Origin: Paenibacillus_S sp043945595
GTDB lineage: Bacteria; Bacillota; Bacilli; Paenibacillales; NBRC-103111
Assembly: GCF_043945595.1 (NCBI RefSeq)
Contig: NZ_JBIFNP010000001.1
Coordinates: 3,720,001-3,784,000 of the forward strand
Reading direction: 5' to 3'
Length of the DNA: 64,000 nucleotides
In this document: positions 9,626 to 18,918 of the stretch, one piece after another
Numbering within the stretch: the first letter of the stretch is position 1
Layout of the letters: each line of letters starts with the position of its first letter
Translations under genes and position numbers: made by a program
Notes under the pieces: generated by a model
Databases searched by the model: none
What the model was told of the DNA's origin: nothing
What the model saw: the letters and a program-made list of their open reading frames with translations, nothing else

Positions 9626-9641
9626 TCAATTCCTGCCTTGA

Positions 9642-10688
9642 TTAGGCTTCCATTGCGGTTTCTTCCGTCCGCTCTTCCTTCCATGGCTGCCGGCTTCTGC
9701 CGGTCAGAACGCCAAGCATTTGCCCGGTTCCGAGCGCGGTACACTCCAGCGGCTGCTCCGCAATCTGAACCGTCACCCCGGTCTCCCGGCTGATCCGTTC
9801 GTCAATCCCCTCCAGCAAAGCGCCGCCGCCGCACAGCAGAATCCCCTGCTCGATCACATCCCCGGCGAGCTCCGGCGGACAGCGTTCAAGCGTGGCACGA
9901 ATGGCCTCGATCAACGATTTGAGAAAATCGTCCACTACCGCATAAATCTCAACAGAGCTTAAGCGGATCGTTCTTGGCAGCCCGGTGATGCCGTCACGCC
10001 CGCGAATATCCAAATGACGCTCCGCCGCGGCCGGGGAGGCCGTGCCGATCTGTTTCTTGATCATCTCCGCCGTCGGTTCGCCGATTTCCAGATTGTACTG
10101 CTTCTTGACATAATCCATAATATCCCGATCGACCGACATACCGGCGCGATGGATCGTATGGCTCGCTACAATGCCTCCCAGAGACAGCACGGCTACCTGA
10201 CAGGTGCCGCCGCCGATATTGAGCACCAGATGGCCTATCGGCTCATCGATTCTCAGGTTGGCTCCAAGCGCCGCCGCCAACGGCTCCTCTACCGCAATCG
10301 CCTTCTTGGCCCCTTTGTGAACAATGGTTTCCTCAATCGCTCTTTTTTGAACGTTGGTGATGCCGCATGGCACCGATATGTAGATTTGCGAGCTTCTCAG
10401 CAACCGCGAGCGCCCTTGAATTTTTTTTATAAAATGCTGCAGCATGCTGCTCGTTTTGTCGAAATTGGCAATGACGCCGTTTTTCAGCGGGTAGCTGATG
10501 TCTACGTGCTCAGGGGCTCGTCCGATCATGGCCTGCGCTTCGGCGCCGACGGCCAAGAGCTCTCCGGTATTTTGATTGGTGGCTACGACCGAAGGCTCGT
10601 TTAAGACAATCCCTCTTCCTTTCTCATAAATGACCGTATTGGAAGTCCCCAAATCAATTCCGTATAATTTATCAAATCTTTTTAACAT
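9642..10688 (-). CDS. MreB/Mbl/MreBH-family actin-like protein
   Basis: 348 residues of the bacterial actin fold. The phosphate-1 loop is YGIDLGTSNTVIY (about residues 9-21), followed by NEPSVVA, the phosphate-2 region LNIGGGTCQVAVLS and the adenosine motif LCGGGALLEGI. MreB proteins polymerise under the membrane and guide cell-wall synthesis. It is not beside mreCD, so it is a Mbl- or MreBH-like paralogue rather than the main mreB; VEEPLAAALGANL replaces the more usual IEEPMAAAIGAGL. An acidic tail of about 19 residues (ending KEERTEETAMEA) extends beyond the core. ATG 10688 follows AAAGGAGG. Single gene with its own terminator. Confidence 0.88.
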   Translation of the reverse strand: MLKRFDKLYGIDLGTSNTVIYEKGRGIVLNEPSVVATNQNTGELLAVGAEAQAMIGRAPEHVDISYPLKNGVIANFDKTSSMLQHFIKKIQGRSRLLRSSQIYISVPCGITNVQKRAIEETIVHKGAKKAIAVEEPLAAALGANLRIDEPIGHLVLNIGGGTCQVAVLSLGGIVASHTIHRAGMSVDRDIMDYVKKQYNLEIGEPTAEMIKKQIGTASPAAAERHLDIRGRDGITGLPRTIRLSSVEIYAVVDDFLKSLIEAIRATLERCPPELAGDVIEQGILLCGGGALLEGIDERISRETGVTVQIAEQPLECTALGTGQMLGVLTGRSRQPWKEERTEETAMEA

Positions 10689-10831
10689 GAAGAAATTCCT
10701 CCTTTATTGTTAATCCATGTCAAAGCTTGGAGGGAGATGACTTTGTATAGTATTCTTCATGGCTTTCCGTTTTGTGGGGGGCGCCGCTTATTCAGGTGCA
10801 TGGAAAAATCTCACAACCTTGCCCGGAACCG

Positions 10832-10872
10832 AAAAAAAACCATCCAAGCGGTTGAAACGCTTCGAATGGTTT
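10832..10872 (-). terminator. Rho-independent terminator after the VOC gene
   Basis: An imperfect stem, AACCATCCAAGCG / CGCTTCGAATGGTT, followed by a T run on the minus strand (plus-strand A run 10832-10839). Lies 24 bases beyond the repaired stop at 10896. Confidence 0.8.
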
Positions 10873-10895
10873 AGTAAGTCCGGGACGCGGTGGGC

Positions 10896-11295
10896 TTAGC
10901 TGCGCGTCGTTTGAAACAGCTCAATGCGTTCGCCGTCCGGTCACTTCGATGAAGAAATAACGGGAGCCGTTCGGAAGGGTAGTAATGGCATCATCTACAA
11001 ACTTCACGTTAAGCCCTTGAATCCGTGTCCATTCCTCCTCGATATCATCGACCGTAAAGGCGAGATGATGTACTTTGCCTTCTGCCGGCAGGCTGTCGTT
11101 GTAGCCTTCAACCAGCTCCAGCTCCGTCTCATCCTCATTCCGGAACCCGAGAAAAGCAAGCCGGATGACTCCGTTCGTATGCGGTAAAATCTCCTTCAGC
11201 TCAAGCCCCAGCACCCGCTCGTAAAATGCGGCGGAAGGCTCTATCTGCCTTACCATAACGCCGACATGCTCCATTTTTTTGACAGCCATGCTCAT
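10896..11295 (-). CDS. VOC (glyoxalase/methylmalonyl-CoA epimerase-like) family protein, frame-shifted near C-terminus
   Basis: A small vicinal-oxygen-chelate protein with metal-ligand positions His (KMEHVGV, about residue 10), Glu (ETELELVE) and His (KVHHLAF). The closest known pattern is methylmalonyl-CoA epimerase or glyoxalase I. The literal frame ends at 10921 in VTGRRTH. Removing one base at about 10936-10946 gives the usual ending DGERIELFQ, which supplies the last metal-binding Glu, and stops at 10896 for 132 residues. The terminator fits the repaired stop. The substrate is unknown; no propionate-pathway genes are adjacent. Confidence 0.82.
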
Positions 11296-11376
11296 CCCTG
11301 CCTTCTTGTAAACTTGATTCAGAGGATAAGGATTCGCTGTTTTCCTGCGAAATCCTGCTAAGCGGGCCGGCCGGTC

Positions 11377-12585
11377 TTACCTTGTCATTGCCGTGTTGGC
11401 AGACGCCCGCTCCTTCTTTAGAAGCGGAAGCAGCAGCAGAGCTCCGATCAGGAACAGAACAGAGCTGCCGGCAAATAGGAAGAACAGCGAAGTCATTTCC
11501 TTCAATCCCCCGGACAAGGACATTCCGACGACCATCATCCCCATAAATATAGGGGTCAAAGCTCCGCCGACACGGCCGATAAAAGCCGCTTCGGTGTTTT
11601 TTATAATCATCGTTTGAATCCCGATGTGAATGCTGGGATAGCTCAAACCGCAGACGATTTGCAGAAGGATCGTAAGCGCCGTGTTATGCGACCACCCGAC
11701 TCCAATCGTGCCGAGGGCGCTGACCAGCAGTCCGCACGCCAGCAGCGCCTGCGGTCTGATTTTTTTGGCGGCAGTCATAATCAAGCCTCCGCTGACAAGC
11801 ATCGCGAACCCGTTGGCCATCATAAGCCACTGCAGAAAAGACTTGTCCTGACCCAGATTCTCGATAGGGATAAAGACAGTCAGCGGCTGGATGCAGCCGG
11901 CAGCCAAGCCCGAAACCGCGAAGCTGAATCCCAACGAGCGAAGCACACGGTTCTTCCCTATATAGCGAATGCCGGCCACAAGCTCCTCACGAAAGCTGCC
12001 GTTCTTTTGGCTCTGCGGCCCCTTGGCATCCCGCGGCAGTGTCGATAAAACCAGGGCCGAGCCCATAAACATGACGGCCATTATCAGCAAAGAGGCCTCC
12101 AGGCCAAACCGCTCATAAACCATCGTTCCAAGCACGGGACCAATCACCATAAATATGGCCATCAACGATTGAAACATGGCCATGACGCCTTGGAGCCGCT
12201 CCTCCTCGACGTGCTGCTTGAACAGCTTCATGGCCGACGGCTGGGAAAATTGCGACAGAACGCTGGATACGAAAGCAGCAATAAATAATGCATGCCAAGC
12301 GCCGGAGGAGATCACAAGCCCGACCGCTAAGCCGGACAAAGCCGACAGCAGATCGCACCATACCATAGTTCGTTTGGGCAGCCACCGGTCTGCAAACGTC
12401 CCTCCGATGAAAGCGAAAATAAAAATGGGCGCATACTCTGCAATGGAAATCAGGGATACGAAGAAAGGATCGTTCCCGGTCACATCTGTGACATACAGAA
12501 GAATGGCAAAATTTCTGACCCAAATTCCAAGCTGAAGCAGAATTCGGGAGCAGACGATTGTACGGACATACCGATTTTTCAACAA
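11377..12585 (-). CDS. MFS efflux-type transporter
   Basis: About 402 residues with twelve membrane helices, in the MFS_3/macrolide-efflux-like group (FIFAFIGGTFADRWLPKRTMVWCDLLSALS carries the loop 2-3 motif A, here GTFADRWLPKR). A drug or metabolite exporter role is inferred. The best start is TTG 12585 with AGAGGGAG 8 bases upstream; a TTG at 12618 is in frame but has no binding site. Upstream lie TTTGTTT inverted repeats that could bind a regulator. Intact and alone in its transcription unit. Confidence 0.82.
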   Translation of the reverse strand: MLKNRYVRTIVCSRILLQLGIWVRNFAILLYVTDVTGNDPFFVSLISIAEYAPIFIFAFIGGTFADRWLPKRTMVWCDLLSALSGLAVGLVISSGAWHALFIAAFVSSVLSQFSQPSAMKLFKQHVEEERLQGVMAMFQSLMAIFMVIGPVLGTMVYERFGLEASLLIMAVMFMGSALVLSTLPRDAKGPQSQKNGSFREELVAGIRYIGKNRVLRSLGFSFAVSGLAAGCIQPLTVFIPIENLGQDKSFLQWLMMANGFAMLVSGGLIMTAAKKIRPQALLACGLLVSALGTIGVGWSHNTALTILLQIVCGLSYPSIHIGIQTMIIKNTEAAFIGRVGGALTPIFMGMMVVGMSLSGGLKEMTSLFFLFAGSSVLFLIGALLLLPLLKKERASANTAMTR

Positions 12586-12612
12586 TGCTATAACTCCCTC
12601 TCGAAAATTTTT

Positions 12613-12683
12613 AAACAAACATTTTTAGTTAAAGTTTGTTTATAGTTAGATATTATATTATTTTGTTTGTTATTTTTCAAACA
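12613..12683. promoter_or_regulatory. Inverted-repeat operator-like sites upstream of the MFS gene
   Basis: Two nearby inverted repeats: AAACAAAC (12613-12620) / GTTTGTTT (12634-12641), and a GTTTG...CAAAC pair at about 12665-12683. The area is AT-rich and holds TATATTAT-like -10 candidates for the minus strand. A MarR- or TetR-type regulator is plausible but none is encoded nearby. The remaining sequence to 12970 shows no gene. Confidence 0.4.
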
Positions 12684-12970
12684 TAATTTTATTTTGTCTA
12701 ATAAAAAAAGCCATCCCCTCAAAAAAAGGAGCTGACTTCTTCCATCGACTTATAACGAATGCAATTGGCGCAAATGCCAGGAGGACACATTCTTATTGAT
12801 TATGTAAAATAGCTCCATGTGAAATGGATGCCCCAATAGTCTTCCTCCCTCTACATAGAATTGACAAATTGGATGGGCCAATTGAACCAGGATTGGCTGG
12901 TTACGGCTCAACCGATTCTTGTTATAGTCAGGATGCAACAACAACTTTCATCTTGACGAGGTGCATTCAG

Positions 12971-13189
12971 ATGCCGTTATATGGATATTACATTTTATTC
13001 GCAACCATCATGCTGCTTGCCTTGATCGGGACCATTCTCGTAGGCGTCTCCCAGAAAAACAAAGAGGGCAATCCGAACTATGACATGAAAACCAAGGGAA
13101 ATTGGTCAAGACTTTCCTGGATTTATATCGCAGCCATTATTCTCGGCTATCTCGCCCTTGTAGTTTATATCGTCCGATCCAATACGTGA
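12971..13189 (+). CDS. Small two-helix membrane protein
   Basis: A 72-residue protein starting MPLYGYYILFATIM, with two hydrophobic helices (LFATIMLLALIGTILVGV and IYIAAIILGYLALVVYIV) and a polar loop between them (SQKNKEGNPNYDMKTKGNW). ATG 12971 has GAGGTG 8-9 bases upstream; in-frame ATG codons further upstream lack a binding site. I do not recognise a characterised family. It converges on germination operon 2, which it does not share a strand with. Function unknown. Confidence 0.65.
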   Translation: MPLYGYYILFATIMLLALIGTILVGVSQKNKEGNPNYDMKTKGNWSRLSWIYIAAIILGYLALVVYIVRSNT

Positions 13190-13195
13190 AAGCTC

Positions 13196-13237
13196 AAAGA
13201 ACTTAGCCGGAATCCATATCCGCTAAGCTCTTTAAGC
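13196..13237. terminator. Hairpin between convergent genes
   Basis: A 12-base stem AAAGAACTTAGC (13196-13207) / GCTAAGCTCTTT (13222-13233) with one mismatch, between the plus-strand small membrane gene and the minus-strand gerB. The T run is weak, so efficiency is uncertain; it may serve both directions. Confidence 0.55.
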
Positions 13238-13255
13238 TTGATTTTGCCATTCTCA

Positions 13256-14374
13256 TTAGCTTGGCTCCTCCTCCGCCGCCGGATTCCGGCCGGCAGCCCG
13301 CTTCCGGATTTTAAAGATCAGGTACACGATTACCGGAATGACGGGAAAATAAGTGAAATCCCAGGTGGCCCAGTAAGGATTCATCGAATTGAAATAGACG
13401 ATATTCGGCGACATGATTAAAGCGTATCCGAAGATAAGCGTGCCCAGCGGCACCGTCAGTCTCCGGTAATCTTGAATTTGAACCAGCTCGGCCAAGCCTT
13501 TGATAAACGCGTAACCGTAAATGACCATACGAAAATAGGTACTCAACAGCCAGCTGATGGCAAGGATCGCTTCCACTCGCTCCAGAAAGTGGCCGATGCC
13601 GATTTTTTTGGCTAACGTATAGGTTGAATACATTTGATGCTCCGTGAGGTAAGCTCCTAATACAAGAAGCGACATCAAAACAATAGCAAAAATGGCAGCT
13701 CCCCCGATGAGAGAAGCTATGACAAAATCTTTGCGCAGATGTTTATTCACCGCTACATTCGGGATGATCATCCACATGACGAACAGCTCGGTAAAGGGGA
13801 ATGCGATGAAAAATAAAGAGCCATGAACCAGCGTAGGCAGATCACTCTCCAGGACGGGCGCCAATTGATCCAGCTTCACTTCCGGCATGAGAAGCAAAAT
13901 AATGGCAATAAACATAACCGCAAAAATGAAGAGCAGCGCCTCAGCTGTTCGTGCAATCGACTCCAGTCCGCTGCGGATGGCGACGACAAACAAAATGACC
14001 ATCAATAGACAAATGACTCTCATCGGTGTTTCCGTCATCATCTGCGTTGTAACAAAGTCGCCGATTTCCCTGACTTGCGTCGCCGCATCATGGAACATCA
14101 CGATCAGATAAAAGAAGGATACCGCGGCGCCCGCCCATGTTCCCAGCACTTGCTTGTGAATCTGCACGAGATTCAGCCCGACGAAGCGCTGGCTGTACTC
14201 AAAAATAAGCCAAGCGGTCAGAGTACCGAGCACAAGGCCGATCAAAGCGGCAATCCAGGCATCCTGATGGGCAATTGCTGCCATGTTAGACGGAAGGAAA
14301 AGCAGCATATCGCCGATGACGAAAAAAATAATAAGGACCGACATCTGCTTGGTGCTGATCCTCTCTATCTTCAA
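13256..14374 (-). CDS. GerB-type spore germination permease (operon 2)
   Basis: 372 residues with about ten membrane helices and GerAB-family features: ISTKQMSVLIIFFVIGDMLLF at the start, the mid-protein GSLFFIAFPFTELFVMW loop and the helix around ERVEAILAISWLLSTYFRM. It is the membrane-embedded, germinant-sensing subunit of a nutrient receptor. Start is TTG 14374 with GGAGG about 10 bases upstream, 6 bases beyond the small-protein stop, so the genes are tightly coupled. Last gene of an A-C-small-B cluster. Intact. Confidence 0.9.
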   Translation of the reverse strand: MKIERISTKQMSVLIIFFVIGDMLLFLPSNMAAIAHQDAWIAALIGLVLGTLTAWLIFEYSQRFVGLNLVQIHKQVLGTWAGAAVSFFYLIVMFHDAATQVREIGDFVTTQMMTETPMRVICLLMVILFVVAIRSGLESIARTAEALLFIFAVMFIAIILLLMPEVKLDQLAPVLESDLPTLVHGSLFFIAFPFTELFVMWMIIPNVAVNKHLRKDFVIASLIGGAAIFAIVLMSLLVLGAYLTEHQMYSTYTLAKKIGIGHFLERVEAILAISWLLSTYFRMVIYGYAFIKGLAELVQIQDYRRLTVPLGTLIFGYALIMSPNIVYFNSMNPYWATWDFTYFPVIPVIVYLIFKIRKRAAGRNPAAEEEPS

Positions 14375-14380
14375 ATCTCC

Positions 14381-14629
14381 TCAACCTCCTTCCGAAAACA
14401 TCGCGGCAATCCAATCATTGACAGGCTTATATACCCATACGAGAAGCCGAAACGGGCTCGGTAAATTATTATCGTTCCCTGTAATGATACAGAGAGCCGT
14501 TCCCATAACGAACATCAGCCCGTAAACCACCGCTTCTTTTACCTTCCGCCGTTTGATGAGCTTGGGAAGCTCCAAGACTGCAGCCCCTACGGCTGCAGTG
14601 AGCACAATCCCTGTAATCACCCCGAACAT
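14381..14629 (-). CDS. Small membrane protein of germination operon 2
   Basis: 82 residues with two hydrophobic helices (VITGIVLTAAVGAAVLELP and AVVYGLMFVMGTALCIITG) joined by a basic segment (KLIKRRKVK). The ATG at 14629 uses AAGGAG inside the end of gerC (stop 14636). It occupies the same place, between gerC and gerB, as the small protein of operon 1, although the two sequences are not close. An accessory receptor subunit is inferred from context. Confidence 0.72.
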   Translation of the reverse strand: MFGVITGIVLTAAVGAAVLELPKLIKRRKVKEAVVYGLMFVMGTALCIITGNDNNLPSPFRLLVWVYKPVNDWIAAMFSEGG

Positions 14630-14635
14630 AGGCCC

Positions 14636-15829
14636 CTACTCCTTGATGTTGTTCTCGAATGAATTGTTGGTTGTTCCGGTTCTTCGAATCGTGACGTCGA
14701 TATCATAGTTGACTTGTAACCGGGGAAACCGTTCTTTCCATTCCTCTTCCAGCTTTCTCCAAGCCTTGGGATCCTTTCTATACACGGCTTGCCCAAACCC
14801 GAAAATATCCACGTTGAATTTGGATTTCACCTTTTGAATCGTTTGCTGGAGCTGTTGTTTAAGCTTGGTTTCGATCTCCCGCTCAATCCATACGATCGTT
14901 TCAGGCTTCTTAATGTCGATTTTACATTCGACTTCACCTATGTTGGATTCGTTAATTATTCTAAGAAGTATAACCGGCTCCCCCTGCTCAAAGCTTACTT
15001 TGATATCGGTGTCCGTCCGAAGCGTTTCGAGCGCAAGCAGCCCCCCATCGGGACACTTCAAATGTCCAACGGTGCTCTTGACATTGTTCCTTATGTAATT
15101 GTAGCCTTTGCTTTCTTCCTCATTCAGCCAGCCGACCAGCTTGTCCTTGTCGAAGACCGCGAGTCCTGCCGCTTGCATCCAAGCGCCATTCTCGATCTTA
15201 TCCACATTGGATTTGCTGTCGCCCACCGCCTGGTTGCCGAACACCTTCACGCCGGGCAGAACCGCATTCAAGCCGCTGGTTACCAACTGAAGAATCACTT
15301 CATCCATTGTAACGGTTGTGGTGGGAGCCCATGTCCTGGAGGCTGTGTCCAGGGAGTAGAACAAGTTATGGGCAGGTATTTTCTCCAGCGAGGTCATGAC
15401 CTTCAACACTTCCTCCGCTGCCATGCCTCTGGACACCATAATATAATAATCCGTTCTCGCTTCAGGATTGCGCGACAGCAAATCCAGGGTTGTACCGATC
15501 CCTTCTTTGGCCAGCGACTCCCCAATGATCAGGACACGGATATGCGCAGAATAGATTTTTCTCGGACTGGTTTCCGTTAGCTTACGGAATGCTTCGAAAA
15601 TCGTCGGCGCACTTGCCTTGTATAAGGTCACCGGTGACCTGCCGCTGTTGAGTCTCGTTGAAACCTCGCCGGGGACAACCACCTGCACAGCTACCTGATA
15701 TTGATCACCAATTTTATCAATGGCCGTTCCCATCTGAATGCCGAGTTCATTTAACTCTCTGCGGTTCCAGCAGGCGGTCAGCAGAGTCAACAGCAGCACC
15801 CAAACACACAGCCGGGCCCCCTTTCTCAA
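14636..15829 (-). CDS. Ger(x)C family spore germination lipoprotein (operon 2)
   Basis: 397 residues and intact, the only unbroken C subunit in the window. Lipobox TLLTACW, then RELNELGIQMGTAIDKIGD, the IYSAHIRVLIIGESLAKEG segment and the family C-terminus FGFGQAVYRKDPKAWRKLEE ending in DVTIRRTG. Lipid-anchored at the spore inner membrane. Start is TTG 15829 with GAGGTG 9 bases upstream. It follows gerA with 21 bases between. Confidence 0.92.
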   Translation of the reverse strand: MRKGARLCVWVLLLTLLTACWNRRELNELGIQMGTAIDKIGDQYQVAVQVVVPGEVSTRLNSGRSPVTLYKASAPTIFEAFRKLTETSPRKIYSAHIRVLIIGESLAKEGIGTTLDLLSRNPEARTDYYIMVSRGMAAEEVLKVMTSLEKIPAHNLFYSLDTASRTWAPTTTVTMDEVILQLVTSGLNAVLPGVKVFGNQAVGDSKSNVDKIENGAWMQAAGLAVFDKDKLVGWLNEEESKGYNYIRNNVKSTVGHLKCPDGGLLALETLRTDTDIKVSFEQGEPVILLRIINESNIGEVECKIDIKKPETIVWIEREIETKLKQQLQQTIQKVKSKFNVDIFGFGQAVYRKDPKAWRKLEEEWKERFPRLQVNYDIDVTIRRTGTTNNSFENNIKE

Positions 15830-15850
15830 TACCGATACACCTCTTCTTTA

Positions 15851-17372
15851 TCAAGTCTTGGTCTTGGGACTGGAAGTCTTCGGCTGCCGCCATAAGTTCT
15901 CCTTGACTGTGGACATAGGCCTCGTCGTCATTCTAGGCCACGGCAGCCGGAATAAAGTGTCCTTTTGATCCTTTCCATGAAAAGGGGATAGCGAGCTTAA
16001 GTACGGAACCCCGAACGAACGCAGACACGATAAATGGATAACGAGCAGCAGAAGCCCCACCATAATGCCGATTAATCCGAAGGAAGCCGCCAGCCCCATC
16101 AGGATGAATCGGATCATCCGAACCGAGATGGACATGCCTGCAGCGGGGATAACAAAGCTGGAAATAGCGGTAATGGCTACGATAATAACCATAACTGCCG
16201 ATACGATGCCGGCTTCCACCGCCGACTGCCCGATGACCAGCGTGCCTACTATCGAAACGGCTTGACCTACGGTCTTAGGCATGCGCACGCCGGCCTCCCG
16301 AAGAATTTCGAACGTCACTTCCATCAGAAGCGCCTCGACAAAAGCGGGAAAAGGAACGCCCTCACGCTGCGCCGCCAAATTGATCAGCAGATTGGTCGGC
16401 AGCATTTCCTGGTGAAAGGTCGTGACGGCTATATACAGAGACGGTGACAGCATTGTAATAAAAAAGGCCATAAAGCGCATCATCCGCAGAAGCGTGCTCA
16501 CATCAGCCCGTTGATAATAATCTTCCGCGGATTGAAAAAACTGGACGAACAGCGCTGGAACGAGCAGCACGAACGGAGTTCCGTCGATGACAATGGCCAC
16601 CTTGCCCTCCAGCAAACCGGCCGCAATCGTATCCGGCCGCTCGGAATTGTACACGGTAGGGAAAGGCGTCAGCGTCTTATCCTGAATAAATTCTTCAATG
16701 TAACCGCTCTCCAGGATACTGTCGATACGGATTTGGTCCAATCGGCTGAAAACTTCCTGCACCAGGCTTTCCTGAGCGATCTGCTTCATATACATGACCG
16801 CGACATTCGTCTTCGTCACGGTGCCGATCTGCCTTCCTTCCAGCCAGAGCCGGGGATCTTTAATTTTCCGGCGAATGAGCGCCGTATTCGTGCGCAGATT
16901 TTCCGTGAATGCCTCCATCGGTCCCCGCACGACCGTTTGCGAGGTAGGTTCGCTGACATTGCGGTTCGTCCCAGCCGGCCGCTCCGATATGCAGGGCTTC
17001 GGTATAGCCGTCCGCCAGCAGCACCACATCCCCGGAAAGCACATTGTCAAAGAGGCTGTCCATCTCCTTCAGCAGACCGATATCTCCAACGGTCAGCACG
17101 TCCTCTTTCAGAAAGAACAGCAAATTCCCGGACGGAGCATCTGCGCTGCGCTTGTCGTCGCTTAACAAAGCGGCAATAATCGATTGGTTCAAGACATACG
17201 TATCGACCAAGCCTTCAATATACACCAACGCGATATCTATCGCGCCGAAGCTCATTTCCTTCACGACCAGATCCTGGCTGCAGCCGAATCTCGCTTGGAT
17301 TTCTTCGATATTCAGGCCAATTCCGGCAGACAACGCATACTGCGGCTTTGAAGCTGCAGAAGTATCATTCAC
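15851..17372 (-). CDS. GerA-type spore germination receptor subunit A (operon 2), frame-shifted
   Basis: The N-terminal part (IQARFGCSQDLVVKEMSFG, then DIALVYIEGLVD, then VVLLADGYTEALHIG) and the C-terminal part (SQTVVRGPMEAFTENLRTN through the membrane domain with FPAFVEALLMEVTFEILREAG) are in different frames. The break is at 16961-16966, between GWDE and RNVSEP; removing one base of the GG pair joins them into a 506-residue protein of normal length. GTG 17372 with GGGGAGGG upstream is preferred over ATG 17402, which has no binding site. First gene of its operon. Confidence 0.88.
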
Positions 17373-17524
17373 GAAGCAGCCCTCCCCCTGTTTACCCATC
17401 ATGTTGTAATATTATCCAGAGTGAGGCGGATTATACGGAGCCAGCCTATTTCTCGTGTGCAAAATAACCGGTTTCATTTCCTGGGAGTTCCCGGATTTCA
17501 TTTCCTTCGCTGAATATTTCCCCC

Positions 17525-17553
17525 AAAAAAATAAACCGCGATATCCGCGGTTT
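17525..17553 (-). terminator. Terminator-like hairpin downstream of the SARP-type regulator
   Basis: Stem AAACCGCG (17533-17540) / CGCGGTTT (17546-17553), then a T run on the minus strand. A near-copy of the same hairpin sequence overlaps the regulator's stop codon at 17780-17798, with a repeat element between the two. Confidence 0.7.
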
Positions 17554-17593
17554 GAACTTGTTAAGGAACCCCTCACTTGGTGGGGGACACTCC

Positions 17594-17732
17594 GGTGGGG
17601 TATCCTCCTCCAGCCGCTGTTAAAATCCGTGAATTGGATTAGATTTGAAGGTATTTTCACGGATTTTAAAGGCGGACGTAAACTAAGCGTTTTTCGTAGA
17701 AAAAGGGGCTTCGTAAGCTTAGATACCCCACC
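17594..17732. repeat. Palindromic intergenic repeat, copy A
   Basis: 139 bases bounded by inverted ends GGTGGGGTATC (17594-17604) / GATACCCCACC (17722-17732), with a perfect inner inverted repeat AAATCCGTGAA / TTCACGGATTT. Closely related to the element at 45608-45718. It has no coding capacity and lies between the SARP-type regulator and germination operon 2. Confidence 0.85.
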
Positions 17733-17796
17733 TGCGTCTGTGTTCATTTTTCACTTAAAGCAGGTTTCTCGATAGCCTGACCGCGGTATCCGCGGT

Positions 17797-18918
17797 TTAT
17801 TTGCGCAGCAGCTCCTGGATCTCTATATCCAGTTCCATGCCAAGCTCGTCCTTCCATTTTTCTTTCATTTGCAGATAGAGCAGCCGCATCCCGGTTATAT
17901 TTCCCGAACTCTTCATTTCATGCAGCAGTGAAATATAGTACGATTCGGCATAGGGCTCCATCTCAATCAGCTTACGCCAAATGCACTCCCGAAGATGACC
18001 GCCGACCTGCTGCGTACAGTTCTCAAGCGCCTGCTGAAAAGCGGCCCGCTGTTCAAGACGTCTGGGCTGAGCCCAGCCATAATGCTCCGTCTCCAAGTAA
18101 TCGCCGCGGTATAAACCGATCAGCTTCTCCACAACGGGCTCGGTCTGCACGTTCTGCATGGCGGCCTCAAGCTTCTGCAGATCGCTCTCAATCCATTCGC
18201 AGTGCAGCGTGTACCGCTCGTCCGCAAAATGAATCATCTCGGGATAGCCCAAGGACTTAAGCGTCTTGCGCAGCCGGTACATCGTTGTATGAAACAACGC
18301 CTGCGCCCGTTCCGCCGTCAGCTGAGGCCATAACGCTTCCAATATGTGGAGCCGGTACACCGGCGCGCCACCGTGGTGCCAGAGCAGCGCGAACAGCTCC
18401 TTCGTCTTCTTCGTTCGCCACGACACCAGCGTACCTGCCGCATCGTAGAGCTCCATACTGCCCAGCACATGAAGGCGAAGCTTCGCTGCCGGTGATGCGG
18501 CTTCTTCGATAGGAACGGAAGCGGCCGCAGCCGTTTGAGGCGCTTGGGGAGCGGGGCTGCGGTCTTTATTGAACCGCTCAAGACTCTTGATCAGCCGTTC
18601 CTTGGAAACGGGCTTCAGCAAATAATCTCTTGCATTCACTTCAAATGCGTCCAATGCGTACTGATGATACGCCGTAACGAAAACGATTTTCAACCGGGGC
18701 CTTATGGCAAGCAGCCGTTCGGCCGCAGCCAATCCGTTCATGCCCGGCATTTCGATATCGAGGAAGATGAGATCGGGCTCTGCCTGCTCGACTTCGGCCA
18801 ATGCTTCCGCCGGATGCAGATATTTCCCGACGATGGTCACTCCTCCAATCTCGGCTAATAGAATCTCCATTAAATCAAGCGCAATTTCCTCGTCATCCAC
18901 CAACATCGCTCTGATCAT
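17797..18918 (-). CDS. Response regulator with SARP/BTAD-type output domain
   Basis: About 373 residues. A receiver domain (about 3-120) has phospho-acceptor Asp near residue 51 (LIFLDIEMPGMNG) and the Lys of the YLLKPV motif. Then comes an OmpR/SARP-like winged helix (about 165-240; RTKKTKELFALLWHHGG) and a BTAD tetratricopeptide-like domain (about 250-373; RGDYLETEHYGWAQPRRLEQ). Such proteins (as in the B. subtilis YesN-unrelated SARP-like group) activate transcription after phosphorylation. ATG 18918 has GGAGGAAGG upstream and overlaps the kinase stop in ATGA, so translation is coupled and the hybrid kinase is the likely partner. Confidence 0.88.
   Translation of the reverse strand: MIRAMLVDDEEIALDLMEILLAEIGGVTIVGKYLHPAEALAEVEQAEPDLIFLDIEMPGMNGLAAAERLLAIRPRLKIVFVTAYHQYALDAFEVNARDYLLKPVSKERLIKSLERFNKDRSPAPQAPQTAAAASVPIEEAASPAAKLRLHVLGSMELYDAAGTLVSWRTKKTKELFALLWHHGGAPVYRLHILEALWPQLTAERAQALFHTTMYRLRKTLKSLGYPEMIHFADERYTLHCEWIESDLQKLEAAMQNVQTEPVVEKLIGLYRGDYLETEHYGWAQPRRLEQRAAFQQALENCTQQVGGHLRECIWRKLIEMEPYAESYYISLLHEMKSSGNITGMRLLYLQMKEKWKDELGMELDIEIQELLRK

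Noticed and set aside
14789..15580. A 263-codon plus-strand frame opposite gerC-2
   Set aside because: gerC-2 on the minus strand has a lipobox, family motifs and an operon position; the antisense frame has none.
17412..17747. Open frames across the intergenic repeat on both strands
   Set aside because: They span inverted repeats and low-complexity sequence, differ between copies and have no binding site.
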